Below are positions 56,125-64,000 of a stretch of 64,000 bases of DNA, piece after piece. Each line of letters opens with the position of its first letter. The first letter of the stretch is position 1. The translations under genes and the position numbers were made by a program. The notes beneath the pieces were generated by a model that searched no databases, was not told the DNA's origin, and was given only the letters and a program-made list of their open reading frames with translations. This DNA comes from Streptomyces fradiae (lineage in GTDB: Bacteria; Actinomycetota; Actinomycetes; Streptomycetales; Streptomycetaceae), in contig NZ_CP065958.1 of assembly GCF_041270065.1 (NCBI RefSeq), forward strand, positions 3,100,001 through 3,164,000, written 5' to 3'.

Positions 56125-57513
56125 TTACGCGGACCGCTGAGGTACGACCTCGGCGGCCGCCGCCACCGGCAGCACCGCGCTCACCCGGAAGCCGCCCGCG
56201 TCCGTCGGCCCGGACACGAACGCACCGTCGAGCCGGGTCACCCGCTCCCGCATGCCGACCAGGCCGTTCCCGCCGCTCGGCAGATCCGCGGCCGCCGCGC
56301 CCGCGTCCGAAGGACCGTTCTCCACCTGCATCGCGACCTCGGCCTCCCGGTGCGCGAGCCGCACCACGACCTCGGCGCCCGCCGCGTGCTTGTGGACGTT
56401 CGTCAACGCCTCCTGCACCACCCGGTACGCCGTCTGCTCGACCTCGGCCCCGTACACCCGGGCCTCCCCCATCACCACGAACTCCACGACCGCACCGGCC
56501 TGCCGCGACTGCTCGACCAGGTCCGGGAGCGCGTCCAGGCAGGGCCCGCCGTCCTGCGCGGCCGCCTCCGCCGCAGCGGCGGCGGCCCGGCCGACGGCGG
56601 CGAGCGGAGCCGCGACGGGGGCCGCGGGCACGGCCGGCGCCTCCTCGCGCAGCACCCCGAGCATCTCCCGCAGCTCCGTCAGCGCCTGCCGGCCCATGTC
56701 ACCCACCAGCGCCGCGTTCTTCACCGCCTTCTGCGGATCCTTCAACGCCACCGCCTGCAGCGCCGCCGCGTGCACCACCATCAACGACACCCGGTGCGCC
56801 ACCACGTCATGCATCTCGCGCGCGATCCGCGTCCGCTCCTCCTGCCGCGCCCACTGCGCCCGCTGCTCGGCCCGGTCCGCGAGCAGCGACAACTCCTGCT
56901 CCAGACTGTCCGCCCGCTCCCGCAACGACTCCATCAGCCGCCGCCGCGCCCCTATGTAGAGGCCGAGCAGCAACGGCGGGGCGTTGAGCCCGAGGGTGAG
57001 GAGCAGCGACATGACCGGCACGTACCAGCCACTCGGATCGAAATCCGCCTGCCCCACATCGGCCTGCGCGACGTCCGCCCGCATCCGCACCACGGTCACG
57101 ATGTACACGGCGGCCGTCGACATACCGGCGAGCGCCGCCGTGAACCGGCGCGGCACCTCGGACGCGGCCAGCGAGTACAGGCCGACCAGGCCCATGAGGT
57201 AGCCCATCTCGGCGGGCGTGACCGCGATCGAGACCAGCACCACGGTGATCGGCCACCGCCGCCGCACCACGAGCACGGACCCGACCACGAGCCCGAACAA
57301 CACCCCCAGGGGCACCGGCAACGACGCCTTCTCGGCGAACCCGACCCCCTCGAGCCCGCACTCCAGCGCCGACACCACGGCCAGCGAGACATCAAGCACG
57401 GCACTACGCCGTCTCCCCCACCACCCCCAGCCCCGCCGCCCCCCTTCCACGCCCGCCGCGTCCCGCTCTGCCCCCGTTGTGGTCATGCCTTCCACCCTAC
57501 GGGCGAGGGCCAC
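56125..57513 (-). CDS. Sensor histidine kinase, NarL type (HisKA_3), orphan
   Basis: 462 residues. GTG at 57513 is chosen because GGAGGG lies seven bases upstream; ATG at 57486 has a poor site. Six or so transmembrane helices fill residues 38-215. The dimerisation box RIAREMHDVVAHRVSLMVVHA (with the phospho-His) is near 235, and the ATPase has QTAYRVVQEALTNVHKHA and GGNGLVGMRERV. It should phosphorylate a LuxR-type response regulator, but none is adjacent. Signal unknown. Confidence 0.92.
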   Translation of the reverse strand: MALARRVEGMTTTGAERDAAGVEGGRRGWGWWGRRRSAVLDVSLAVVSALECGLEGVGFAEKASLPVPLGVLFGLVVGSVLVVRRRWPITVVLVSIAVTPAEMGYLMGLVGLYSLAASEVPRRFTAALAGMSTAAVYIVTVVRMRADVAQADVGQADFDPSGWYVPVMSLLLTLGLNAPPLLLGLYIGARRRLMESLRERADSLEQELSLLADRAEQRAQWARQEERTRIAREMHDVVAHRVSLMVVHAAALQAVALKDPQKAVKNAALVGDMGRQALTELREMLGVLREEAPAVPAAPVAAPLAAVGRAAAAAAEAAAQDGGPCLDALPDLVEQSRQAGAVVEFVVMGEARVYGAEVEQTAYRVVQEALTNVHKHAAGAEVVVRLAHREAEVAMQVENGPSDAGAAAADLPSGGNGLVGMRERVTRLDGAFVSGPTDAGGFRVSAVLPVAAAAEVVPQRSA

Positions 57514-57639
57514 CGTTTTTCCCTCCGCTGCGGGGCCCGGGAGCGGCGCCCGTCAACACGCGTGGACACCAGTCCCTCGAACTATTGAATCGACAGGGTT
57601 TTCGACCCGGACGTTCGCATTCCGGACGACGGTGTTCGC

Positions 57640-58500
57640 ATGACACCCGAAACGAGCCGGTACGCCGACTTCGAAGGCCTTCGCGAGCGGGCCGTCGCCC
57701 TGCGCCGCGAGGGCCTCAGCCTCCGCCAGATCCGCGACCGCCTGCAGATCTACAACAACGACATGCTCCACAGGCTGGTGAAGGGCGAGCCGCCACCGGA
57801 CTGGACCCGCCGCCCCAACGCCAAGGACGACCTCCGCGCCCGCGCCCGCGAGCTGCGCCTGGAGGGGAAGACGTACGACCAGATCCAGGTCGAGCTGGGC
57901 TGCTCGAAGAGCTCGATCTCGCTGTGGGTACGGGACCTGCCGAAGCCGGCGGCTCGCTATACGCCCGAGGAGCAGCGGGCCCTCATGAACGAGGGGCTGG
58001 CGAAGTTGCGAAGCGCACGCGACGAAGAGCGGGGGCGAATCAGGTCTTCGGCCCGGCACGAGGTCGGAGAGCTCCCGGATCGCGAGCTGTTCATGGCGGG
58101 CGTAGCCCTGTACTGGGCGGAGGGCGCCAAGAGCAAGCCGTACTCCCGACGAGAGCGGGTCGTCTTCGTCAACAGCGATCCTGGCGTGGTCAAGCTCTAT
58201 CTCGCGTGGCTCGATCTACTCGGCATCGACCAGGATCGACTCGGCTTCCGGATCCTCATCCACGAGTCCGCCGATGTGAACGCAGCACATCGATATTGGG
58301 CCTCCATCGTCGGCACCGACGCTTCGGCCTTCTCGAAGCCGACGCTCAAGAAGCACAACCCGAAGACCGTCCGCCACAACACCGGTGATGGCTACCACGG
58401 CTGCCTCGTGGTCGACGTGGCCAAGAGCGCAGATCTGTACCTCCGAATCGAGGGGTGGTGGGCCGGAATCGTGACCCAGGCCGAAGCACGTCTCCGGTAA
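57640..58500 (+). CDS. HTH protein with LAGLIDADG-like domain, next to tRNA-Gln
   Basis: 286 residues from ATG at 57640. Two helix-turn-helix segments (about 14-45 RREGLSLRQIRDRLQI; 70-95 LEGKTYDQIQVELGCSKSSISLWV) precede a domain at 135-280 that resembles a LAGLIDADG endonuclease half: ELFMAGVALYWAEGAKSK, VVFVNSDPGVVKLYLAWL, and LYLRIEGWWAGI. One acidic catalytic residue may remain (AEG). Its GC content falls toward the 3' end. Position 14 bases from the tRNA hints at a mobile origin, now fixed. Confidence 0.65.
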   Translation: MTPETSRYADFEGLRERAVALRREGLSLRQIRDRLQIYNNDMLHRLVKGEPPPDWTRRPNAKDDLRARARELRLEGKTYDQIQVELGCSKSSISLWVRDLPKPAARYTPEEQRALMNEGLAKLRSARDEERGRIRSSARHEVGELPDRELFMAGVALYWAEGAKSKPYSRRERVVFVNSDPGVVKLYLAWLDLLGIDQDRLGFRILIHESADVNAAHRYWASIVGTDASAFSKPTLKKHNPKTVRHNTGDGYHGCLVVDVAKSADLYLRIEGWWAGIVTQAEARLR

Positions 58501-58514
58501 GGTCTGAGGCGCTG

Positions 58515-58590
58515 TCCCCCGTGGTGTAACTGGCAGCACACTAGATTTTGGATCTAGCAGGACAAGGTTCGAATCCTTGCGGGGGAGCCA
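58515..58590 (+). tRNA. tRNA-Gln (anticodon TTG)
   Basis: Full cloverleaf with acceptor TCCCCCG pairing CGGGGGA, anticodon stem CTAGA/TCTAG with loop TTTTGGA (anticodon TTG, reads CAA), T loop GGTTCGAATCC and encoded CCA (58588-58590). Confidence 0.97.
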
Positions 58591-58611
58591 CAGCACACAA
58601 GACCTCGGTTC

Positions 58612-58638
58612 GGGTCCCGACCTCCCAGGTCGGGGCCC
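58612..58638 (+). terminator. Terminator after tRNA-Gln
   Basis: GGGTCCCGACCT and AGGTCGGGGCCC pair with a three-base loop, starting 22 bases past the tRNA, followed by TT. Confidence 0.7.
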
Positions 58639-58710
58639 TTCCTCGTTCCCCGCACGACACCCCCCGGTATCCTTCGGTGGTCCAGCCACCCGAAGCCGAA
58701 GGGCATCCCC

Positions 58711-60159
58711 GTGAGCGCCAACCGCCCGGCCGCCGTCGTCGTCCTCGCAGCGGGTGAGGGCACCCGCATGAAGTCGAAGACCCCCAAGGTTCTGCACGAG
58801 ATCGCCGGGCGTTCGCTCGTCGGGCATGTCGTGTCCGCCGCCCGTGAGCTGGAGCCGGAGGACCTGGTCGTGGTCGTCGGGCATGCGCGGGAGCTGGTGA
58901 AGGGGCACCTGGACGAGCGGTACGCGGGGACGCGGACCGCCGTGCAGGAGGAGCAGAACGGGACCGGGCACGCGGTGCGGATGGCGCTGCAGGAGCTGGG
59001 GCGGACGCCCGAGGGGACCGTGGTCGTGGTGTGCGGCGACACGCCGCTGCTGTCGGGCGAGACGCTGCGCGCGCTGGCCGGCACGCACGCCGCGGACGGC
59101 AACGCCGTGACGGTGCTGACCGCCGAGGTGCCGGATTCGACGGGCTACGGGCGGATCGTGCGCGACCCGGCGTCGGGCGCGGTGACCGAGATCGTGGAGC
59201 ACAAGGACGCCTCGGACGAGCAGCGCGCGATCAAGGAGATCAACTCCGGCGTGTTCGCGTTCGACGGCGCGCTGCTCGCGGACGCGCTCGGCAAGGTGCG
59301 GACGGACAACAGTCAGGGCGAGGAGTACCTGACGGACGTGCTGTCGATCCTGCGCGAGGCGGGGCACCGGGTGGGCGCGTCGGTGGCGGCGGACCACCGG
59401 GAGATCCTGGGGATCAACAACCGGGTGCAGCTGGCGGAGGCCCGCGCCCTGCTGAACGCGCGGCTGCTCGAGCGGGCGATGCTCGCGGGTGTGACGGTCG
59501 TGGACCCGGCGTCGACGTTCGTGGACGTGACGGTGACCTTCGAGGCGGACGCGACGATCCTGCCGAACACCCTTCTCCTCGGCGCGACGCACATCGCGGA
59601 GGACGCGGTGGTGGGTCCGAACACGCGCCTGAAGGACACTACGGTGGCGCGCGGCGCCCGCGTGGACAACACGGTGGCGGACACGGCGGTGGTGGGCGAG
59701 GGCGCTTCGGTGGGCCCATACGCGTATCTGCGTCCGGGGACGAATCTGGGCGCGAAGGCCAAGGCGGGTACGTACGTCGAGATGAAGGCGGCCGTCATCG
59801 GTGAGGGGACGAAGGTCCCCCATCTGTCGTACGTGGGCGACGCGACCATCGGCGAGTACACCAACATCGGTGCGGCGAGTGTCTTCGTGAACTACGACGG
59901 CGAGACGAAGCACCACACGACGGTGGGCTCGCACTGCAAGACGGGTTCGGACAACATGTTTGTGGCTCCTGTCACCATCGGGGACGGTGCCTATACCGCT
60001 GCCGGGTCCGTCATCACCAAGGACGTGCCGCCCGGCGCCCTGGCCGTCGCCCGTGGCCAGCAGCGGAATATCGAGGGTTGGGTGGCTCGAAAGCGCCCTG
60101 GCAGCGCGGCCGCGCAGGCCGCGGTGAATGCCACAGAGAAGTCCGCAGGCGAAAGCTGA
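58711..60159 (+). CDS. glmU: Bifunctional UDP-GlcNAc pyrophosphorylase / GlcN-1-P acetyltransferase
   Basis: 482 residues from GTG at 58711. The N-terminal uridylyltransferase (VVVLAAGEGTRMKSKTPKVLHEI; EQNGTGHAV; VCGDTPLL) joins UTP and GlcNAc-1-P. The C-terminal left-handed beta helix, with hexapeptide repeats from about residue 255 and YEMK-type RPGTNLG/NYDGETKHHT acetyltransferase residues, acetylates GlcN-1-P. The product UDP-GlcNAc feeds peptidoglycan synthesis. It is followed by prs, the common actinobacterial order. Confidence 0.97.
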   Translation: MSANRPAAVVVLAAGEGTRMKSKTPKVLHEIAGRSLVGHVVSAARELEPEDLVVVVGHARELVKGHLDERYAGTRTAVQEEQNGTGHAVRMALQELGRTPEGTVVVVCGDTPLLSGETLRALAGTHAADGNAVTVLTAEVPDSTGYGRIVRDPASGAVTEIVEHKDASDEQRAIKEINSGVFAFDGALLADALGKVRTDNSQGEEYLTDVLSILREAGHRVGASVAADHREILGINNRVQLAEARALLNARLLERAMLAGVTVVDPASTFVDVTVTFEADATILPNTLLLGATHIAEDAVVGPNTRLKDTTVARGARVDNTVADTAVVGEGASVGPYAYLRPGTNLGAKAKAGTYVEMKAAVIGEGTKVPHLSYVGDATIGEYTNIGAASVFVNYDGETKHHTTVGSHCKTGSDNMFVAPVTIGDGAYTAAGSVITKDVPPGALAVARGQQRNIEGWVARKRPGSAAAQAAVNATEKSAGES

Positions 60160-60280
60160 CCGGAAACGAGTACGTCGAACTCGGCGTACCGTGATACGTG
60201 CACACAAATTCGGCTGGCTCGCACGCGCGCACGGGAGCGCGGGGATCCGCGGCCAGAGAAACCGTCGAGGAGACAGTGCT

Positions 60281-61255
60281 GTGACCGGGATCAAGACGAC
60301 CGGCGAGAAGAAGCTGATGCTCTTCTCCGGCCGCGCCCACCCCGAGCTGGCCGAGGAGGTCGCACACCAGCTGGGTGTCGGCATCGTTCCGACCAAGGCG
60401 TTCGACTTCGCCAACGGTGAGATCTACGTCCGCTTCCAGGAGTCGGCGCGTGGCGCGGACTGCTTCCTGATCCAGAGCCACACGGCTCCGATCAACAAGT
60501 GGATCATGGAGCAGCTGATCATGATCGATGCTCTGAAGCGGGCCTCGGCCCGGAGCATCACCGTGATCGTGCCGTCGTACGGCTATGCGCGTCAGGACAA
60601 GAAGCACCGTGGCCGTGAGCCGATCTCGGCCCGTCTGGTGGCCGATCTGCTGAAGACGGCGGGTGCGGACCGGATTCTGACCGTGGACCTGCACACGGAC
60701 CAGATCCAGGGCTTCTTCGACGGTCCGGTGGACCACCTGTCGGCGCTGCCGGTCCTCGCGGACTACGTGGGTGCGAAGGTCGACCGCGAGAAGCTGACGA
60801 TCGTGTCGCCGGACGCCGGCCGCGTGCGTGTCGCCGACCGCTGGTGCGACCGTCTGGACGCGCCGCTGGCGATCGTCCACAAGCGCCGTGACAAGGACGT
60901 CGCCAACCAGGTGACCGTGCACGAGGTCGTCGGTGACGTGAAGGGCCGTGTGTGTGTCCTGGTGGACGACATGGTCGACACCGCGGGCACGATCTGCGCC
61001 GCCGCGGACGCGCTGTTCGCGCACGGTGCGGAGGACGTCATCGTGACGGCGACGCACGGCATTCTGTCCGGTCCGGCCGCGGACCGGCTGAAGAACTCGA
61101 AGGTGAGCGAGTTCGTGTTCACGGACACGCTGCCGGACCCGAGCTCGCTGGAGCTGGACAAGATCACGGTCCTGTCCATCGCGCCGACGATCGCCCGCGC
61201 GGTGCGCGAGGTGTTCGAGGACGGTTCGGTGACGAGCCTGTTCGAGGAGCACTGA
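60281..61255 (+). CDS. prs: Ribose-phosphate diphosphokinase (PRPP synthetase)
   Basis: 324 residues from GTG at 60281 (GAGGAG eight bases upstream). It makes PRPP from ribose-5-phosphate and ATP for nucleotides, His and Trp. Visible are the ATP site YGYARQDKKHRGREPIS, the Mg/ribose-5-P site VTVDLHTDQIQGFF (as ILTVDLHTDQ), and the PRPP-binding loop VCVLVDDMVDTAGT. Full length, cytosolic, probably homohexameric. Confidence 0.97.
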   Translation: MTGIKTTGEKKLMLFSGRAHPELAEEVAHQLGVGIVPTKAFDFANGEIYVRFQESARGADCFLIQSHTAPINKWIMEQLIMIDALKRASARSITVIVPSYGYARQDKKHRGREPISARLVADLLKTAGADRILTVDLHTDQIQGFFDGPVDHLSALPVLADYVGAKVDREKLTIVSPDAGRVRVADRWCDRLDAPLAIVHKRRDKDVANQVTVHEVVGDVKGRVCVLVDDMVDTAGTICAAADALFAHGAEDVIVTATHGILSGPAADRLKNSKVSEFVFTDTLPDPSSLELDKITVLSIAPTIARAVREVFEDGSVTSLFEEH

Positions 61256-61270
61256 GCCTCTTAGAGCGAT

Positions 61271-61310
61271 GGTGAAGGGCCGTTTCCCTCCGGGGAGGCG
61301 GCCCTTCGCC
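61271..61310 (+). terminator. Terminator after prs
   Basis: GGTGAAGGGCCG pairs with CGGCCCTTCGCC (61271-61282 and 61299-61310), with one G-T pair, and an inner CCTCC/GGAGG stem, starting 16 bases past the prs stop. Confidence 0.8.
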
Positions 61311-61517
61311 GTTGATCCATGGGGGCCGCGGTGATCCATTTGGGCCCCGGAGTCGTCGCCGTTAGACTGTCGTGGTTGCTCGGCGAGGGAGGCCGGACGC
61401 GCGTACGGCGTACGCACGGTTCCGGCGGTCCGTTATCGACGCGCTCTTCGTAGCAGGCCCACGCCAGTCGGGCCGGGTGACAGTCGCATCCGTCACCGCA
61501 CCACACGAGGAGTGCAC

Positions 61518-62117
61518 ATGTCCGAGGTGAAGCTCACCGCGTCCGTCCGCACCACGTTCGGCAAGGGCGCCGCCCGCCAGCTGCGTCGCGCCGCCCAGGT
61601 TCCCGCCGTTCTGTACGGCCACGGCTCTGACCCGATCCACCTGGCGCTGCCGACCCACGAGACCGGCATGGCGCTCCGTACCCCGAACGTCCTGCTGTCC
61701 CTGGACATCGAGGGCAAGGGCTCCGAGCTGGCCATCCCGAAGGCCGTCCAGCGTGACCCGCTGAAGGGCTTCCTTGAGCACGTCGACCTGCTTCTCGTGA
61801 AGCGCGGCGAGAAGGTCACCGTCGAGGTTCCGGTCGTCGCCGAGGGCGAGCTGGCCGCCGGTGGCAACCTGCTCGAGCACGTTCTGAACACCCTCTCGGT
61901 CGAGGCCGAGGCCACCCACCTGCCGGTGTCCTTCACCGTCTCCGTGGAGGGCCTGGAGGCCGGTGCCTCCGTCCTGGCGCAGGACGTCGTCCTGCCGTCC
62001 GGCGTGACCCTGGTGACCGAGGCCGACGCCGTCGTCCTGCAGGTCCTGGCCGCGCAGGCCGAGGAGCCGGCCGCCGAGGGTGCCGAGGGCGAGGCCGCCG
62101 AGGGCGCCGAGGCCTGA
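61518..62117 (+). CDS. rplY: 50S ribosomal protein L25/general stress protein Ctc
   Basis: 199 residues from ATG at 61518 (GAGGAG five bases upstream; GTG at 61512 lies within the site). L25 domain at 1-90 (RTTFGKGAARQLRRAAQVPAVLYG binds 5S rRNA) with a C-terminal TL5/CTC domain (about 95-180) and an Ala/Glu-rich tail. The longer Ctc form is common in actinobacteria and often stress-linked. Confidence 0.95.
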   Translation: MSEVKLTASVRTTFGKGAARQLRRAAQVPAVLYGHGSDPIHLALPTHETGMALRTPNVLLSLDIEGKGSELAIPKAVQRDPLKGFLEHVDLLLVKRGEKVTVEVPVVAEGELAAGGNLLEHVLNTLSVEAEATHLPVSFTVSVEGLEAGASVLAQDVVLPSGVTLVTEADAVVLQVLAAQAEEPAAEGAEGEAAEGAEA

Positions 62118-62139
62118 GCCGTAGGCTCTGCTTGACGTG

Positions 62140-62174
62140 ACGGGGTGACGGGCCACGGCCCGCCACCCCGTTTC
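62140..62174 (+). terminator. Terminator after rplY
   Basis: ACGGGGTG (62140-62147) and CACCCCGT (62164-62171) enclose an inner CGGGC/GCCCG stem, followed by TTT. Confidence 0.82.
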
Positions 62175-62232
62175 TCTGTGCCTGTGCCTGTGCCGGTATG
62201 GATCTGTACGAATACGAGGAGACGAGACGCAG

Positions 62233-62829
62233 ATGACGGACGACGCGAACGCCCCCTGGCTGATCGTCGGCCTCGGCAACCCGGGCCCTGAGTACGCGGG
62301 CAACCGGCACAACGTGGGCTTCATGGTGGCGGACCTGCTGGCCGACCGGATCGGCGGCAAGTTCAAGCGCGCGGGCAAGGCGCAGGCGCAGGTCGTGGAG
62401 GGGCGGATCGGCCCGCCCGGGCCGGCGGGCCGCCGGGTGGTACTGGCGAAGCCGATGTCGTACATGAACCTGTCGGGCGGTCCGGTGACGTCGCTGCGCG
62501 ACTTCTACAAGGTGCCGACGGCGCACGTCGTGGCGATCCACGACGAGCTCGACATCGACTACGGGGTGCTGCGGCTGAAGATCGGCGGCGGCGACAACGG
62601 CCACAACGGGCTGAAGTCGATGACGAAGTCGATGGGCGCGGAGTACCACCGGCTGCGGTTCGGCATCGGCCGGCCGCCGGGCCGGATGCAGGTCGCGGAC
62701 TTCGTCCTGAAGGACTTCTCGTCGACCGAGCGCAAGGAGCTCGACTACTTCGTGGACCGGGCGGCGGACGCGGTGGAGTGCCTGGTGACGGAGGGGTTGG
62801 AGCGGGCGCAGTCGGCGTACAACGCGTAG
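62233..62829 (+). CDS. pth: Peptidyl-tRNA hydrolase
   Basis: 198 residues from ATG at 62233 (GAGGAGA upstream). Pth cleaves peptidyl-tRNA that drops off ribosomes. [21 protein letters not shown] carries the catalytic His and the Asn; [19 protein letters not shown] (catalytic Asp) and [12 protein letters not shown] are intact. It follows rplY as in many actinobacteria. Confidence 0.96.
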   Translation: MTDDANAPWLIVGLGNPGPEYAGNRHNVGFMVADLLADRIGGKFKRAGKAQAQVVEGRIGPPGPAGRRVVLAKPMSYMNLSGGPVTSLRDFYKVPTAHVVAIHDELDIDYGVLRLKIGGGDNGHNGLKSMTKSMGAEYHRLRFGIGRPPGRMQVADFVLKDFSSTERKELDYFVDRAADAVECLVTEGLERAQSAYNA

Positions 62830-62925
62830 CCGCCGGACCGGGGCGGAACCTTCGCGGGTGACGGCGCATCTTCCTGCCCGCGAGGGGCGGGGAGAGCCCC
62901 ACCGGGGGAAAGGCGGGTCGGCCCG

Positions 62926-63450
62926 ATGGCGCGGAGGACGGTCGCGGTCGTGGTCCTTGGCATGGCGCTGCTGACGGGAGCGGTCGCCTGTGGCGGCGGC
63001 CGGGACGGCGCGGCGCACTGCGGGACGGCGGACCTGCGCTGGAAGGCGACCCGTACGTCCGGTGACGGTCGGGAGGAGCCGGCCGCCGTGCTCAGCGCGA
63101 CGAACAAGGGCGGCGCCCCGTGTGCCCTGGACGGCTATCCGGAGCTCGACGCCCACGTCGGTAAGGCGCAGGGCACGACGGCGAAGCCGCAGCCGGGGAG
63201 GGAGACGCCGGACCGTGTGGTCCTGGAGCCGGGCGAGACGGCCGATTTCGCGCTGTTCTACGACCCGGAGCCCGACTCGGACTACTGCTTCATGGACGGT
63301 GTTCTCGACCCGTCGTTGTACGTGTATCCGCCGCACCCGGCTCCGGACGACCACGGCACCCCGGCGGAGCTGACCGACGCGAAGGGCCGGCATGTGCCCG
63401 CCCAGATCTGCGGGGACGACGTCCGGATCGGCCCGGCCCGGCTGCGGTAG
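62926..63450 (+). CDS. DUF4232 lipoprotein
   Basis: 174 residues from ATG at 62926. The lipoprotein signal ends in lipobox GAVAC (Cys22). The mature domain has DUF4232 traits: CGTADLRWKA, AVLSATNKGGAPCALDGYPELD, a Glu-rich VLEPGETADFALFY strand and paired cysteines (YCFMD, QICGDD). These immunoglobulin-like envelope lipoproteins are frequent in Streptomyces, with no known role. Confidence 0.83.
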   Translation: MARRTVAVVVLGMALLTGAVACGGGRDGAAHCGTADLRWKATRTSGDGREEPAAVLSATNKGGAPCALDGYPELDAHVGKAQGTTAKPQPGRETPDRVVLEPGETADFALFYDPEPDSDYCFMDGVLDPSLYVYPPHPAPDDHGTPAELTDAKGRHVPAQICGDDVRIGPARLR

Positions 63451-63491
63451 GCGCCTGGCGCGTTCGGGGTACGACTGTACGATCGCGGGTC

Positions 63492-63935
63492 ATGACGCAT
63501 GCCCGTAACGCCGCCATGGTCCTCGTCGCCCTGCTTCTCGTCGTCGCCGGGGCGTGGACGTCCTGGCAGACGGCTCAGCACGTGCTGCTTTCGAAGGGCC
63601 GGGAGCACGGCGTGTTGACGGTGACGGGCTGCAACGACGAGACGTGCAGCGGGCGTTATGTGCCGGACGACCCGGCCTCGTCGCGTCACACGGTGACGAT
63701 CGCGCATTCGGTGGCGGCGGAGAAGGGCGAGACGCTGCCGGTGGTCGTCAAGCCGGGTACGGACGAGGCGGTCCGTACGGGCTGGGGCGGCGGTCTGCAC
63801 GCGTGGCTGCCGCTGGGCGGTGCGCTGTTGCTGGCGGCGCCGTTGGTGGGCGGCGGGCTGCGGTTGGTGCGGACGGCGTGGTCGGTGGCGGGGGTGGGGG
63901 CGGTGTTGTTGCTGGGGGCGTTCTTCGCGCTCTAG
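63492..63935 (+). CDS. Small membrane protein, 147 residues
   Basis: ATG at 63492, with a TACGAT box at 63478-63483 that would give a nearly leaderless transcript. An N-terminal helix (8-26), an external segment with a Cys pair (TGCNDETCSG), then two C-terminal helices (about 103-122 and 128-146). No recognised family; 41 bases after the DUF4232 gene on the same strand. Confidence 0.75.
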   Translation: MTHARNAAMVLVALLLVVAGAWTSWQTAQHVLLSKGREHGVLTVTGCNDETCSGRYVPDDPASSRHTVTIAHSVAAEKGETLPVVVKPGTDEAVRTGWGGGLHAWLPLGGALLLAAPLVGGGLRLVRTAWSVAGVGAVLLLGAFFAL

Positions 63936-64000
63936 TCGTTTTCAGACACTGTGGCCGGTTCCCGCCGAATCGTTATCGCCCCTTGGGTTAAACGTGACTT
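63936..64000. other. Window end
   Basis: Only 65 bases remain after the last stop; they are AT-richer than average (TCGTTTTCAG, GGGTTAAACGTG) and probably begin the promoter of the next gene. Confidence 0.3.

Overview
The window is high-GC (about 70 percent or more), gene-dense actinobacterial chromosome, almost certainly from a Streptomyces. The evidence is strong third-position G/C bias, many GTG starts, resuscitation-promoting factors, WhiJ-type XRE/DUF397 regulators, a mycothiol-dependent isomerase-type protein, and a housekeeping order (cfa-ndh-ppx-DUF501-ftsB-eno-rpf-CYP ... mfd ... tRNA-Gln-glmU-prs-rplY-pth) that matches, from memory, the conserved Streptomyces core. No rRNA, IS element, prophage, CRISPR array or recognisable biosynthetic gene cluster was seen.

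Layout. 1-9 kb: the end of an FtsX-type ABC permease, cyclopropane synthase, type II NADH dehydrogenase (with a Rex-like operator upstream), Ppx/GppA, DUF501, an FtsB/DivIC-like protein and enolase. 9-13 kb: two Rpf-like wall hydrolases, the first behind a clear ydaO-type (c-di-AMP) riboswitch, then a cytochrome P450. 13-21 kb: an alpha/beta hydrolase, a globin-reductase, MazG, a SurA-like lipoprotein, a GtrA/polyprenyl glycosyltransferase pair and a YfhO-type membrane protein. 21-37 kb is accessory-rich: a glycine-rich secreted protein, an AhpD-like protein, an XRE/DUF397 module, GNAT and lipoprotein genes, a P-loop protein, a maleylpyruvate isomerase family protein, an Erm-like methyltransferase with degenerate motifs behind a possible leader peptide, a second globin-reductase, a Ser/Thr kinase coupled to a membrane protein, and a solitary N6-methyltransferase-like protein. 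37-51 kb: acetyltransferase, SCO6745-type protein with divergent TetR, SGNH hydrolase, mfd, an ABC exporter pair, an MFS exporter and a coiled-coil DivIVA/FilP-like protein. 51-56 kb: a compact divergent cassette of polymorphic-toxin-type domains (WHH nuclease-SUKH; Imm35-deaminase-like-SUKH-4; YwqJ deaminase; SUKH-3). 56-64 kb: orphan histidine kinase, LAGLIDADG-like protein beside tRNA-Gln, glmU, prs, rplY, pth and two small envelope genes.

The core blocks serve glycolysis, respiration, polyphosphate/(p)ppGpp metabolism, wall-precursor and PRPP synthesis and translation. The accessory stretches between them hold the unusual material. The strongest candidates for undescribed biology are the Erm-like gene with its RLR-containing leader ORF (28.0-28.9 kb) and the intracellular toxin/immunity-domain cassette (51.1-56.0 kb). 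All family names come from motif reading without database searches.
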